From Arenicola marina (taxonomy: Eukaryota; Annelida; Polychaeta; Arenicolidae), in NCBI GenBank assembly GCA_964019135.1, contig OZ025249.1:35415759-35479758 (forward strand): a stretch of 64,000 bases of DNA, in the 5' to 3' direction. Position 1 is the stretch's first letter. Every line of letters starts with the position of its first letter. A program made the translations under genes and the position numbers. Under the pieces are notes generated by a model. The model did not search any database and had not been told where the DNA came from. It saw only the letters and a list, made by a program, of their open reading frames with translations. Of this stretch, positions 22,055 to 35,104 are shown piece by piece.

Positions 22055-22076
22055 TGCTGCCAGTATAGCAAGAATC
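21934..22076 (-). CDS. Nucleotidyltransferase gene, exon 1 of coding region
   Basis: Acceptor TTTTTTACAG before 22076, donor AAAG/GTTTGA after 21934. It holds the likely start ATG at 22054 (MDDIEDDDGAEMLQ). The acceptor implies at least one upstream 5' exon; if that exon codes, the protein is longer. Ends in phase 1. Confidence 0.75.
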
Positions 22077-22880
22077 CTGTAAAAAAGATAATAGACTATA
22101 TATATATAAATTACAGAATTGCTTGTGATCAATTATATATTAACTGATAATATATAACTGACAATAAACATTCTCTGTAAGTTAGCCTCAAAACAAGACA
22201 TTACTGTCATACTTACAGTTGGCAATGGGACTATACATGGTAAATATATTGTCCCACTATTGCTAACTGTCTTACAACAGTAACATTTTATTTTTCAGGC
22301 TATCTGTTAGTCCTGCGAGCAAGCCTCTACAGCTACCACCAACAGTAGTTCTGTGAGTGGACCCATATCGGAGTGGACAATGTTACATCAATGAAACTAT
22401 CTGTAAGTAAGTGTGACAGCGCCACAAGTTTGATGTTATATGCAATTATAACACCACAGTTCTGACAGGTAAAGCAAGCTGCCAATCATACAAATGCCTG
22501 AGTTCTGTTTTCAAGAGAAGTCATATGAAATGGTCAAGAAAGATATGTAACTTTTTATTTAGACCTGCCCTACATTATGATATACTAGACCTGACCTGAT
22601 ATAAGCCTGTGAGTGATGAAGTGGCCTGTCGTAACATTAGGATATGGTACCTTTACAGAGGATCAAATATATTGGTAGATTTATAAACCTGCACTGTGAT
22701 ATTATTATCATCTGACTATTAGCTAATGTATTATTATTAGTATACAGAGACGGTGTTGCCTCGCTGTCCTACATAGACAGGGACAGATATTAACTTTGGA
22801 CATTGCCTGTCCTGTCTGGCATAAAGTGTTAAGATTGACTTGCCCCCCTGAAAATGTACCTGTCCTATCAAGCTGAGAAA
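22077..22880. other. Upstream region of the nucleotidyltransferase gene, no exon recognised
   Basis: AT-rich sequence. It should contain an intron leading to an upstream 5' exon, because 22076 begins at a splice acceptor. No convincing coding exon was found. Confidence 0.4.
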
Positions 22881-23004
22881 CAACAACGTAGCCTGAATGT
22901 TCAGACGTTACAGTTTGACAGTCTGATGCTTACTGTAACGTTACAGTCACAAGAACAAGTGTCAAGACTGTACTGTCTGAACATTCAGGCTAACAACAAC
23001 GTTG
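22881..23004. repeat. Foldback (inverted repeat) of about 120 bp
   Basis: Left arm 22881-22920 and right arm 22961-23004 share GCCTGAATGTTCAGAC and flanking bases in inverted orientation. A 16-bp perfect palindrome ACTGTAACGTTACAGT lies between them at 22932-22947. Looks like a small MITE or hairpin element. Confidence 0.75.
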
Positions 23005-23359
23005 ATATAACTAATAAACAATGTATGTATTGCGGTATTTACAAGGATTTCGACTATTCTAATTATAATATTAGGAATCGTAGTGATCAATCTGCTGTGC
23101 GCAGTCTAAATCTTCACCTGTCCCGTCGGGTATACAACCATTATTCTGATCTGTCCGACCATGCATTTCAACTGTCCCGGTTATGTCTCTCCAGTGTGTA
23201 CGTACCGTACCCGAGGCCGTGCTCGTGCAGGTTGTCTTCCCAAGCCAGACTCCCACTCCCACTCTCAGTCTGCAGTTTACAAACTTTTACAGTGATAGTC
23301 GACTCACTTAGATCTGTTATTCAACTTGTTTTATTGGCAATAAATAAGTCAGGTCATTG

Positions 23360-23700
23360 TCACAATGTCCTATGAATTCTCCTGATGGATACCATGTTTC
23401 CCCAATGGACACTCATGATCAAAGCCTTGATCTGTAACATATATATATAAGCCAGGCAACACGAAAAGTCTTGCAAGATGCGGTAGCAACGCCCCGTTCT
23501 GTGGACATTCCCTTGTTTACCTGGCCTCGATTTGACATGCTGACCATATGGCATCATTCTGACGTCACATTTCATCACTCTTCATGTAAAATTCCGGTAG
23601 AGCTTGCCGCTAGGCGGCGCGCGATTCATGCTCCCAAAGTCGCTTCCCGCCACCGACAAACCGTATTCTGTAGCGCAGCATATATCAGTATATAGACGGT
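23360..23700 (-). promoter_or_regulatory. Possible promoter/5' exon of the nucleotidyltransferase gene
   Basis: A CG-rich island in AT-rich surroundings, with a full CRE (TGACGTCA, 23560-23567), 1.3 kb upstream of the first recognised coding exon. On the minus strand AGGCCAG/GTAAAC near 23520 is a good splice donor for a non-coding first exon. No transcript evidence is available. Confidence 0.3.
23560..23567. promoter_or_regulatory. CRE palindrome TGACGTCA
   Basis: Exact CREB/ATF consensus within the putative promoter island. Confidence 0.4.
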
Positions 23701-23884
23701 ATAGATTGACTGGTGGATAGGGGTAGGAGTGAAATGCTATTTACTTTATATATTCCGTGTAGATGTTTGTACACGTCAATGACGTTTTATCGGTAACGTC
23801 TATACATTAGCGATGGCATGCCTAGGTGTTGTTAGCCCTGTTGCATGCCCCTCCCTGGCTTATCCGCTCTGGGGAGCGGGCCGG

Positions 23885-24476
23885 AGGGCCATGAAGCCAG
23901 TGTCGGTTGCGATTGTTGATTTAAAAATCAGCGCCATTCGGCCGTCGATTGCAGAAAGTACAGAAACAAACGGTCCTTATTAATTTGTCAAGTTGTTCTT
24001 CATACCTTTATAGTTCCAAGGGCAATGAGATTGAAAACAAACAAAATCCACCACTTTTTGTACTGGTGAAAGTTTTCACCAACAATTTTCAACAACTCTC
24101 CCCGCCGCCGTGTCGCTGTTACGTCACAGTTCTCGTCGATCTCCCGGCAGAGGGCGTTACGCTTACGCCATAGTCCTAGGAAAAATTGTGATGCGAGGAA
24201 CGAGCTCCGTCTGCCGGGAGATCGACGAGAACTGTGACGTAACAGCGACATGGCGGCGGGGAGAGTTGTTGAAAATTGTTGTTGAAAACTTTCACCAGTA
24301 CAAAACGTGGTGGATTTTGTTTGATTTCAATCTCATTGCCCTTGGAACTATAAAGGTATGAAGAACAACTTGACAAATTGATAATCGACCGTTTATTTCT
24401 GTACTTTCTGCAATCGACGGCCGAAGGGCGCTGATTTTTAAATCAACGCTCACAACTGAACCTGGCTTCGTGGCTC
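23885..24476. mobile_element. Long foldback element, arms ~267 bp, loop ~58 bp
   Basis: The left arm (23885-24151) and right arm (24210-24476) are near-identical reverse complements. They run from GCCATGAAGCCAG / CTGGCTTCGTGGC at the outer ends to CTCCCGGCAGA / TCTGCCGGGAG at the loop. The small frames on its two strands mirror each other and are not genes. It directly abuts the 3' end of the LINE. Very high arm identity suggests a young insertion or gene conversion between arms. Confidence 0.9.
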
Positions 24477-24489
24477 TCTCTCGTCTCCT

Positions 24490-25890
24490 TTAGGTGCGAG
24501 GTCAAGAGAGCCATGTGTCAAGGCTAAGGTGTTGTAACTTTTGCTCGTAGCTTAGGCCTTCCATGCCTGGTATAATGAGCCTTGTCGCCCGTTTCTGGAC
24601 GCTCTCAATCAGATTCATGTCTTTTCGTAGAGCGGGTTTCACACAACATTGCCATATTCTAGGTGAGGTCGTACCATTGTTTGGAACAGCTGCTTCGTGG
24701 TCGGTCCGTCGAGGTATGTGAATGATCTTCTGATGAGGCCCAGGATTCGATTTGCTTTGGCTGCCGTCTTTTCTGCGTGGTCCGATAATTTAAGTTTGTT
24801 GTCCACCCAAACACTACGTCTTTTTCCAAGTGTAGTTCTTGTATTGCCATCCGCCATTGTGTGTGCCGTTTGGTGATAGCTGTTTCCCGAAGTGAATGAC
24901 TTTACATTTGGTGGGGTTAAAACGCAGCTGCCACTTGGTTGACCATTCCGTTAGTCGGTCCAGATCTTCTTATAGGGCATGCCTGTCTATATTACTTTTA
25001 ATTTCCCGTCCCAGTTTGGTGTCGTCGGCGAACATGTGTATAAGAGAAGCTGTGGAGAGAGGCATGTCATTCATAAAAGTTATGAATAGCACTGGCCCGA
25101 ACACCGATCCCTGTGGAATCCCACTTGTTACTCTGGTCCATGACGATTCGATTTCTGCTATGACAACCCGCTGGCGTCTTGGCATGAGAAAGCTCCTTGT
25201 CAATCCCAGGACTGGTCCCGTCACCACATTTTTTGGGGATTTTCCATTTTGTGAAGTAGCCGTTCATGGGGCACAGTGTCGAATGCTTTGGCGAAGTCAA
25301 GGTATATATACCGTCTATTGCCCCGCCTCTGTCGAGTATTTCGGTCCAATGTTCTATAACTTCTAGAAGTTGAGTGGTGCTCGATCGTCCGTTCACGAAC
25401 CCGTGATGCGCGTCTGACAGGATATTATTTGTGACCAGGTGGTTCATTAATGCTTTGCGGACAACTCTCTCCATGAATTTGCAGACCACCGAGGCAAGGC
25501 TGACCGGTCGGTAGTTGTTAACTTTGGCCTTGTCTTCTTTCTTAAAATAGGTGTGACATGTCCCTCCTTCCATGGGTTAGGCACCGTTCCTTCACTCAAT
25601 GATTTCCTGAAGAGTGTGAACAGGGGGCCTGCCAGGATTTCTGCACATTCTATTATTTTTATCTGGGCCTGGTGCCTTCGATGGATTCTGTTTTCGAAGT
25701 AGTTGGGCTATATCTTCTTTGGTAAAGTGGACATCGGCTAGCTCTTGTGCCACTTCAGTTTGGGTTGTCTGCGGCATGCCTTGCAAGTTTTCAACTGTGA
25801 ACACACTGCTGAAGAATTCATTTACAATGTGAGCTTTATCATCGTCTTGGTCGGCTATCGATCCATCTTCCCTCGGTAAGTTTGTCACTC
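24490..25890 (-). pseudogene. LINE ORF2 reverse transcriptase remnant
   Basis: In order: NPSKAPGPD, NNYRPVSLASVVCKFMERV, HHGFVNGRSSTTQLLEV, SGIPQGSVFGPVLFITFMND, the catalytic box HMFADDTKLG (FADD near 25019-25036), then HAEKTAAKANRILGLIRRSF and MVRPHLEYGNVV. These are the ordered RT motifs of the Jockey/CR1 group, spread over frames. Confidence 0.85.
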
Positions 25891-26479
25891 CGGATCTAGT
25901 TTTCAGTTTACTTGAGACGTATCTAAAGAAAGCCTTTGAATTTGATTTGGAGATATTGGTAATGTCTTTCTCGTAATCCCGGATTGCTGACCTTATTTCT
26001 TACTTTGCTCGGTGTCGTTCCGCGGCGTATGCCAAGTAGTCCTGCCATTCTCTGGTCTCCTTATAGCGTGCCAATGAATTGTGTTTTTTCTTTACTTGGA
26101 CCATTGCTGTTTCGCTTAGCCAGAGCGGTTTCTTTTGTGGGAGCGGTCTTGAGATTCAGATTGATCTGTGGGGTACATTGGCATTTGTTGCATTTAATAT
26201 TTCATCACTGATCTCCTCCCACATTTCATTGACAGGTTGGTTCTTCGGTTTGTCTTCCTAGTTCACCAGTCCCAGTTGCTCCCTCATTTTGTCATAGTTG
26301 CCTTTGTCATAAGAGTATTTCTTCCGTTTCTTCCTGATTCACCAAGTACAACATGGTGGCTCTTACCGATGGGGCTTCCGTGTTCCAATTTACTGACCAT
26401 TCCTTCCTCATTGGTCATGACAAGATCCAGGATGTTTGTTTGTTGATTCGCTTTGTAGTGTGTTGGCTCATTGACATGT

Positions 26480-27000
26480 TGTTATAGTAACAGTCCTGGA
26501 ATGTAGTAACGAATCCATGTGAGGCGTGCAATTCTGGTGCATCTCGTCAGTCCATTTAATTTCCAGGGAAGTTGAAATCTCCCATTATTAGCAGGTGGCT
26601 GTGATTCCAGTTCCTGGCCTCCTTTAGCATCATTTGCAGCCGTATATTATCTTCTGTATTTGAGTTTGGTGATCTGTAAACGACCCCAATCAGGAGGCTG
26701 TCCTTCCCTTTGGTAGGTTGCACCATACTGAAGCATCACAGCAGTTTGTAACTTCGAACTCTTCCAATTTAGGTTGTTCTTTATATACAATGCTGCTCCT
26801 CTGCCTTTGGTGTTATAGTACAATACAAAGCCTGATATATTCAGTTCTTGCTCGGTGATATTCCATTGTGAGTTCTTGGGTTTGATCTCAGTGATTCCGA
26901 TTATGTCAGGATCAGTGTCGTAAATACGATTCATCAGCTCAGCTTTTTTGTTCGTAAAGGTATCAGTATTGGTGTAGAAACAATGTAAACCTTGATTCGA
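26480..27000 (-). pseudogene. LINE ORF2 endonuclease remnant
   Basis: LHCFYTNTDTFTNKKAELMN and DPDIIGITEIKPKNSQWN are the N-terminal strands of the APE-type endonuclease, with GFVLYYNTKGRGAALYIKNN further on. HSHLLIMGDFNFPGN near 26590 is the conserved GDFN motif, in another frame. Confidence 0.8.
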
Positions 27001-27269
27001 CGCGGCAGTGGTGGTATTTGGAACACGTTGTGGTGGGGGAGTTACTATTGGGATGATTCTGTGGTGGTCCTGGCCCTGGACTCTGGGGTCCGTCGCTGTT
27101 GGTTCACAATCTTGCCTTTCCATATTTTCCATTCTTCCTTTCCTCCGTCTTCCTGGGTTTGTTGTCTTTTCTTGGATAGGTCTCTGGCTCTTTCCATTGG
27201 GCTTTGATCTGGCTTGATTATAGTTCTCCTTCTGTGTTCCATTTGAGCTGCAACTAAGTTTTTTGCACC

Positions 27270-27935
27270 CCCCCCCCGAGGATTTTTGTCTTGCCTTCTT
27301 GTCCGGAATTGTCATGCGTGGGGGTCGTGGCTTATCCTGTGTTCCTGGTTTTGGTCCCAGACGTACTGGGTCTGTCACAGTCGTAGTGATATTCAGCTCC
27401 TCCAAGAGTATTTGTTCAAATTGCTTGGTATCATGTATCCTCCTTTCTTTATGTCCTCCGTTATACTTTCTTCTATGTTGAACACTACTATGTTATCTCT
27501 CCTACGCATTCTGTCTTGTATCTCCTTCATATTATGTTCCATTTGGTCATCCAGCCTGCTGCCAGCTGTAGCAGATCTGTTCTCTTCTGAATTCTGTCTC
27601 ATTTTGCGTTCTAGTTCTGAGACTGATGTGTGGATGGCCTTGTCCATATCCTGTATAGATACTGTATTTTTCAGTCTGTCTTCGACATGGCCTACCCTGT
27701 CATCCATTTTTTGCATGTATGCGTTGCATCTTTCCGCTATTTGCCTGTCCTGTTTGATAGCCTTCATTGCATTGCCATCGCAGTCAGGGCAGAACCAGTG
27801 CATATCCTCGCGTTTGCTCAGGTAAGAATATATAACTTCTGATATGTCTAAACATGTGGAGCAGCACCAGGTTTCACATCTTTCTTGTAATCAGAAGATA
27901 GATATGATAGCGCATACACATCTGGAAGATTAAAC
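27270..27935 (-). pseudogene. LINE ORF1 remnant (zinc finger, coiled coil)
   Basis: Cys-rich start CETWCCSTC...HWFCPDC (about 27870-27785) is a PHD-like zinc finger of the kind found in CR1 ORF1 proteins. A coiled-coil stretch follows, then DNIVVFNIEES, then after a frame change the basic C-terminal part (PRPPRMTIPDKKARQ). Confidence 0.75.
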
Positions 27936-27945
27936 ACCACTTGAT

Positions 27946-30900
27946 CAGATCATGTGTCTGAAAAAATCCTTATATTATTAGACCACTCGTTATATTCTGG
28001 AAAATCTATTAAATGTTACAGAAAGAATCCTTATATTAATCCGGCGGGTTTGGTCGGTGTGGCACTGAGTACGATGAGGAACTTGACCTCAAAATCTTAC
28101 GGCCACGCGTATATATTGTAAATAGTCTTTGCGAGTCGTGATAGATATTGCAAATGATGAAAACATTTTAGAACGAAAGAGGGATTTTACAAGACCATTT
28201 CTGTAGATCTTTGGTAATTCCAAGACATACAGGTGATATAACCCGTGTTGTGTGTGAAGCGTTTTTTTTTTGGAAAGAGCGAAAGAGGCGTTTTGAGCTG
28301 TATATCGATATTTAGGAATGCATGCAGATAATGCGAGGGTAAAGAGATAACAGGATAACCCCGTGGCCTAGTTGGTACTCGTGGTGCCAACCCCCACCTA
28401 TAATATGGATAGGTGCTACCTAAAAAATGCGAGCGTAATTTATTAACTATTCCGAGGGGATACATCTAGATTAATATTCACAATTAATCTCAATTCGGTT
28501 GCTTAGGAACTCCCATTTTGACCTCACGACTACTCACTGTGACAGCAGCCGATGGGCGGTCACCAAGAGCGCTCTGCTTGGCAACAGACATTTAGCGCGT
28601 CGCTTATAAATTAACATTAATTTGAAGCCTACATCCAGTGTTAACATTGAATCATTTATTCGTTAATTTTGTGGGGCAGCTGATTTAATTATTAAACACA
28701 TGACATAATAGGCTTCGACCTCTCTTTGCTTGAATATATTTATGTACCGCTGATATTTACTCCGAATCCGAAAACGTCTCATGGGGGCTGTTAGGCGAAA
28801 TAAAAGTCCTAAGTCTATGCTTGTAATGGACTTTGAATATGCATGCATGTTACCGAGCTCGCTTGCGCTCGCTATAAATGTCAGCTTTTGAGTGATCACG
28901 GTCCCATATCGGTCTTCACAAAGATGGGTGACCGATGTAAACCAGCGGAAGAAAATACTGTCTTGTGAAGTGTCGTGTTTTAGGCACCATTTTTGTGTTT
29001 GTTTTTTTAGAAACTAGGGCGTTGTGCACTCGTAATGCGGAAATTATTCAGTTACATATATTGCGGCATTTACTACAACTCAGTCAGCCCTACTTGAATT
29101 TATTCTAGGATGTCAGAAGATTGTAATGTACCTAGACATTCTGTTGTCGAGTAGGTGTATTGTATTGAGGGTAGAGTGTTTTTCGTTGAGATCAAGCTGA
29201 TGAAAATTAAGAGAGAATCGCGCTATTAAAGAAAGCCCGAGAGTTGGAGAGTTTCTCTAGGACGTCTAAGTACAGAGAATGCAAGCGGATTTACCTACGA
29301 AAATACAATGAGCGAAAGGTGTTTTGGCGTGTCACCAACTATTTAAATGTTTTTTTTGGCATGCCAAGGGTTTCAATGAAGCACACAAAGCAGACAGTTC
29401 TTTTTCGTATAATTTATTGTCCATATAATTATAAGAACAACATACTCCAGATAAAAATACTCCCATAATGCGCCGGTAATCTTGCTACAGGCACTTTCGG
29501 TGAGTCGCATGCTCACCGCACTCACCGGCACCCACCAGTTGTCAGTGCCGTACACATTTTGATTCACCAAAGACCGAAGTCCGGTTTGATTCCATTTCCT
29601 ACAATACAAGCCAGCGATAATGGATTCCCGAATAATCAGATGCTCTGGTACAGACAAAGTGAGGCATACCGCGTTTCTATACGTAGGCGTCACTCGTTGA
29701 TTTAATTCACACTCCAGTCATTTACAAGAAAGCATAGGTTGGATAAATATCCGTTTTTTTGTAAAGTGGACCTTGAATAAATACAACGAAGAAACAAAAA
29801 ACTTTGTCCTCAAAATTAACTAAAACTCCTCCTTAGGATTGCAATAATAAAGTTCATCGTTTCATATCGCAAGCTTGCTCACAATAACAAGTGCACTTAA
29901 CCTGTAGTCTTATATACATTTAAATACAGAAATTTACAAAGATTGGTAGAAAAAGAGAAGCAAAATACAAGAAAGTTTATTGCGGCCTTTGCCTCATGAA
30001 GTGAACTCAAATTCAAAATTTCCATCAATAAAACAGAACTCCAAAAGACATTATATTCAGGCGACCTAGTCATTCATAGCCGTCTCCCCAAACTTCGATT
30101 ATTGGTGGCCAGACTGGAGCCCAAATGCAGGACATGATTCGTGGGTGAGCGGATTTTCGTTGTTCTCTTGTCCACGCGTCAGTCCTCCAGAAGCACCTTG
30201 AACATTTGGGACGTCCACCCGTGAGCAAAATCAACTAATGAGGCACACGTCAAACGTGACACCGCCCTATGTCGGAGGCGCTCGGTAATCCAGTGGCGCA
30301 AAAGTGGAATTCGGGGACATGTTGAGCAAAGAAGAACTGTATTCGTAGCATTATTTCGATAACAAGATAAAGTCCCGCCAGATCAAGAAAAAAATGAAAA
30401 CAAAATTGTACACAATGAGTAGCCGAACACGAATATAAATTAAATATATATAATTATAAATATAAACGAATACGATTAAAATCAGTTGACATACACACTG
30501 GTATATTGTACATGTGGCTGAATATTAAGACTACGCCCACGTGACGCGTCATCGCCTCACGGTATACAAACTGCAGTTAGGGCACCATTGTTGATTGATG
30601 ATACAAGAAACGTGGCAAGATAGAGGTCGGACTGGACTTAGACAGGTCTATCACCACGCAGTATAATACCCAGTCCACTCTGCCCCGGGTGAGCACAAAT
30701 AATAGTGCGTGGCTCTGTGTGTGACAACGCGCCATCCCAGTCTCCTAAAAGCAGGGCTTGACAGGCTGTGATTCACACTGATCGAGGTACTCTGTCAAGA
30801 CGGGGATACCCCTCCATGTTCTATACAGCTGAAATGCTATTCCAAGTCATGCTGTAAAAGTTATTGAGACTCAGACTATCATTCATTTTTAAAAAATGTT

Positions 30901-33900
30901 GCTGAGTTACATGCTTTCGTTGTTCGAAGCCAGAAAGTAGCGCGGAGCACAAATGCGGATGGCCGATCGTGCCCACGGGGACCTAGCACCTTGGCAAAGA
31001 AAGTTACAGCAAATGTAAATTACAAATATTAAAGGGTTTTACAAGTAGGCGTAAACCACTTACGGTACAACAACTAAACCATTTCCTTGTAAAAGACTAT
31101 TTGTACATCCATGTATTAATATAAACGTAGAAATGATATAATGATACCTTAGGAGAAATAAGAACTGAATGGGTGTGTTGAGGTCTCCGATCTATGACAT
31201 GTGAGTGCAAGAAATGACATCTAACCCAGATCGACTCCTAAACGTTGCAGCTTCATTGCAAGGCGTGGACCGCACAACAGGTTGCAGCACAGCCACCGGA
31301 TTTGATGCTAACCACATAAATTGATCCCACGGTAAAGAGCACAGCACTTCTGCATCACATTGCACCCTAGAAAAATAATATTAACACTGTTGAATCGTAT
31401 CAAATATCACAATGACTCCAGGCGAGCTCGGTGAAGCATATTAATGTTACACTAGAGCTGGGACACTATGTGTAGGGAGGTGTTGTCGGTCATGACGAGC
31501 TTGACCAGTGTTAGTATTGCATAAGTAAGTTTTTCATAGCCCGTTACAAACGGTCTTTGTACAAAACACAGTGTAAGTTTGCGACTTTAACAAGTGCCAT
31601 CGAGGTTCCGATGAAGCTGACTAATTCTCATGGGCACCACGCATTCGACCGTGCAGAGAACAGTGATCTAAAGGAGTCCATGGGCGTGGCTTGCTAAAAG
31701 TATCTTCAATACAAGACTGCAATACAATTGACTTCTATCAGACGTGTACAAGATGTTCGGTAAAAGTACAACAATTCTTAACACGCCAAATGTGCAAAAA
31801 ACCGGGCTGTCGGGTAATTATAATGTCGACGTCTTATTACGTGACACGGATGCTATAGATACGTCCAATAAACGTTCACTGAGCTGGTACATATCTCCCT
31901 GTAGTCTTCTAACATTGCATTTCCAGGATCAAGGCGGATATAAATGTTCAGTATTTCTGAAGCCAGGTGTTGACCACGTATGCACGATGCAACACTCGCA
32001 GGCAAATTAACTTCTGAGGGCATCAGCTAGGGCTGACGATAGGTCATAATTACCTTATGTTAGCCTGCCCTGAACCAAGTAACACAGGAAGTTCGCCCAT
32101 AGTGTGCTTAGGCTACCATGTGCAAATGCATATGTGACAACAAGACAACACCAGGCAGGTAAGCTGCCACATCCATCTTGTATGTACAATGATTATGTAT
32201 TGATACAGTTCACTGGTCCTTCGTTGTCAGTTTCTGATAGTTACCCTCTGAGCAAAATTGTTTCCTTTTTCGTAATGTTGCGTTGTCGTTTTTTTTCTTA
32301 GATAACTGCATAGCATACACACATATCACACGCTGTAGAACTGAACACGCCGCTAATCAGATATAACACGCCACAATGTTGTCTACACATCTGGGGAATA
32401 GATCCCAATTCAACACACCTCTTGATTAAAGCACGTACTCGCTGTCTGATGACGCCATATACATCGCAGAGAGCCACGACAATCGTTAAAGAAGGGATAA
32501 GCTATTCACAAATATTCCACGCGAAAATCACGAGGTAAGCATCATTTTCAGTTATCGTCGCCAAGGCAACTGCAGACTGAATCATAGCAACCAAACCACG
32601 TCAGTAAAGCAGGAAGCCAATCAAAATGGATCTTGGAATGTTTTTTGAGATCACAACCTGGGAGCTCACCTACCATTTATTGAAACGTTTACTGAGTTAT
32701 TAAATGTTGTGCTCGAGTTAAGCCGTTACCCATAAAAGTCTACGGAATTTTGAAGTACGCAAGTCACCCTGTTTGCTTAAAATAGGTTCCAAACTGGTGA
32801 GGGAGACAAAGACACCCATCGCCGTGAGTGAATAGCACAGCTGTACTCGCAGAGATGCTATTATTCAATCCGCATATCATCATGATTTGTTATAACAATA
32901 GAAATGTTATTTCACACGAACTCTGGAGTCGATCAGACATTGGTTCGTCGGGGGTAAAAGGCTAATAAAAAAAAAGACTGTTTAGCCAAGGTGAGAACTG
33001 CGCGATGTGTAAATACACTTCCCTTTCACCTCGTGTATAGGACGATCAATGCGTTCGCTACATTCATTACAACCATGTTGAAATAATTGGGAATGTAGCA
33101 ACGTTGGGTAGATAAGTTCCAATCTATAATGGCGCTCAGATCGATGAACCATGCAAGCAAATCGTGCAATAACTAGCAATCACATAGAACATGGCATGAA
33201 TATATCGGTAACATTTCAGTCCAATTGGGCATTTGTAGGTCCATTCACTATGAACACAAAACCTCAACTAAACTAGCTACTTCGAGGTGGCCATTTGTTT
33301 CCAATTCCCTTAAACACTACGTTGGGTGTCGTATTAAATGGAACACATGAAAGAAATAAAATTACTCAATCGATTAAACTCTTCATATACACAACCCTGC
33401 TTCTCCAGAAATCAACGCCGCCGCTGCGTCTCGCTAAACAGTGTTATTACCGTTGACAAACGTATTAAACGCGGGCGGACAAATAAACAAACTGAAAATC
33501 CCATAACAATTCTACTACAAAAAAAATAAAAAAATGCTTCGATAGGTAAACTTCCCACTGAATTAAGATTTCCGAAACCTTGAAAGTTGCAATAAAAAGT
33601 TTAAACTTAAGTTTTAATTTTTCGTGATGATAACTAATTTAGTGACTCGTTGGTTCAGCGCTACAACTAAATCGTGACCATAGGAGGCCCAAGTATAGGG
33701 ACATGCAGCGACAACATGAGCATAGAAGAGGATATGTCTCAATTCTGTACACGTTCGAAAGAGAACAAAATGAACATTCGGACGGAAATCCTTGTGTCGT
33801 TAAACGGATCGATGATCAACATTTCATTGCCGATCTGTACACAATTCATTTTGCTACTTTGATTATCAATCACCAGACCGATGTTTGGGAGATTGCCGAG

Positions 33901-35101
33901 CGTATAAAGATATTACAATTCTCTAGGATATTGAAGTAACAGTTCTTGTTTCCAAGTTACATTATAACATAATGCAGATAAATAGACTGGTTATTCACAC
34001 ATTGCCGTTTTACGATTGATTCAAGAAAAATCCATTGTCATCATGTTCAAAACAAGCATACATTCAACAATAAACAAATTACTAACCAACTACAACGTTA
34101 AATATTGAATAGTTCACACGAAAGGAAAGCACATTGTATCAAGTTACAATATACCAACACAAAACCGAACACGCTTCCGTAATAGAGTCGTACTAGACAA
34201 TACAGACCAGTAGTAATATGTAAGACATACAGCTTTAACTCCCATTCCTAGTAAGAAAGGCGGATCCGGCACAGCAATATATATCATACCGGACAAAAAT
34301 AACACATTTGTTCATTAGTAAGGATATTGCTTTGATAAACACCAAACACTTGTTCCACCATCATCGGCCCACGCAAGAATGACTTGATCTCTTTTGATTC
34401 TGCCTCAAATAACTTAACTAGATTCATTGTTACATACTAAAGTAAGCTACTGCTATTGTACACGATCACGGTACCCATTGTCGTCACAGACTATACAAAT
34501 CCATTCAGGCGGTCATTTTCAGGCTGATCTGACCTATAACATACGTTACTAGGTCGAGAACGAAACGTGATTGCAACAAGTGACCATTGTGCAGGTCTCG
34601 GGGAACCAGCCACCTCGTCCTTGTCTCAAACAGTACCATAAAGCAAATCGTTGATTCAAGAAAGTAATAGTAATACATAACTTTGCAACTTTATGGATCG
34701 AAGGTAATCATTTTACACTTCGCGTTGCAATATTATTTACACATTTGTCGCTTTCTTCTTCTTAAAAAAACACGACTCACTCATCATAACAGGGCCTAAT
34801 CCCAGTCGAGACTTAACAAAGAAACAACGACTATTGTAAACTAGTTAAATAAACAGTAATGTGTGCATTACGCTAGCTCCTTGCCAGCGTTAATCAAAGC
34901 TGCACTGTTCTCAGAAGAAACACGGCATTCTGAGGACTCCAGAAGTGTTTCGCGTGATGCTTCGACAGGGTCCACGCGTAGCCATGTGGAATAGAAGTCG
35001 ACTCCTCCATGGCTGTGTCAAGGCTTCATTGTTTCAGGCAAAGACCTTCCTCAGGTAACGATCACTGTAGCAGGCGGTGGGCATTAACAGACAGCAGGAT
35101 T
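27946..35101. other. Long non-coding stretch; right part probably 3'UTR of the RBPMS-like gene
   Basis: No coding exon, tandem array or element with clear ends was recognised in 7.1 kb. A segment at 28358-28385 (GTGGCCTAGTTGGTACTCGT) resembles a polymerase III box A, but no box B follows. The minus-strand transcript of the RBPMS-like gene must end somewhere here; several minus-strand AATAAA hexamers exist (for example near 29407 and 29970) and none can be chosen from sequence. Confidence 0.35.
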
Positions 35102-35104
35102 TTA
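35015..35104 (-). other. RBPMS: RBPMS-like terminal exon beginning with the stop codon (inferred)
   Basis: Acceptor TTCTGCTTTCAG is followed at once by TAA (35104-35102). Joined to GAGATG of the preceding exon it would end the protein at KMGEM. The exon's 3' extent is not known; the end given here is nominal. Confidence 0.4.

Larger units (their letters stand above)
24480..27945 (-). mobile_element. CR1/Jockey-type non-LTR retrotransposon (LINE), broken
   Basis: Reading on the minus strand in order: a zinc-finger and coiled-coil ORF1, an apurinic-type endonuclease, then a reverse transcriptase. The element is degraded. Its parts lie in at least two frames with several stops, so it cannot make its proteins. 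The last recognisable ORF2 segment (IESVQKRATRLIIPGM...LSLDTWLS) stops at about 24495; the rest of ORF2 and the 3'UTR are missing or replaced by the adjoining foldback element. Clade assignment (CR1/L2/Jockey group) rests on ORF1 type and the RT C-terminal motifs. Confidence 0.88.
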
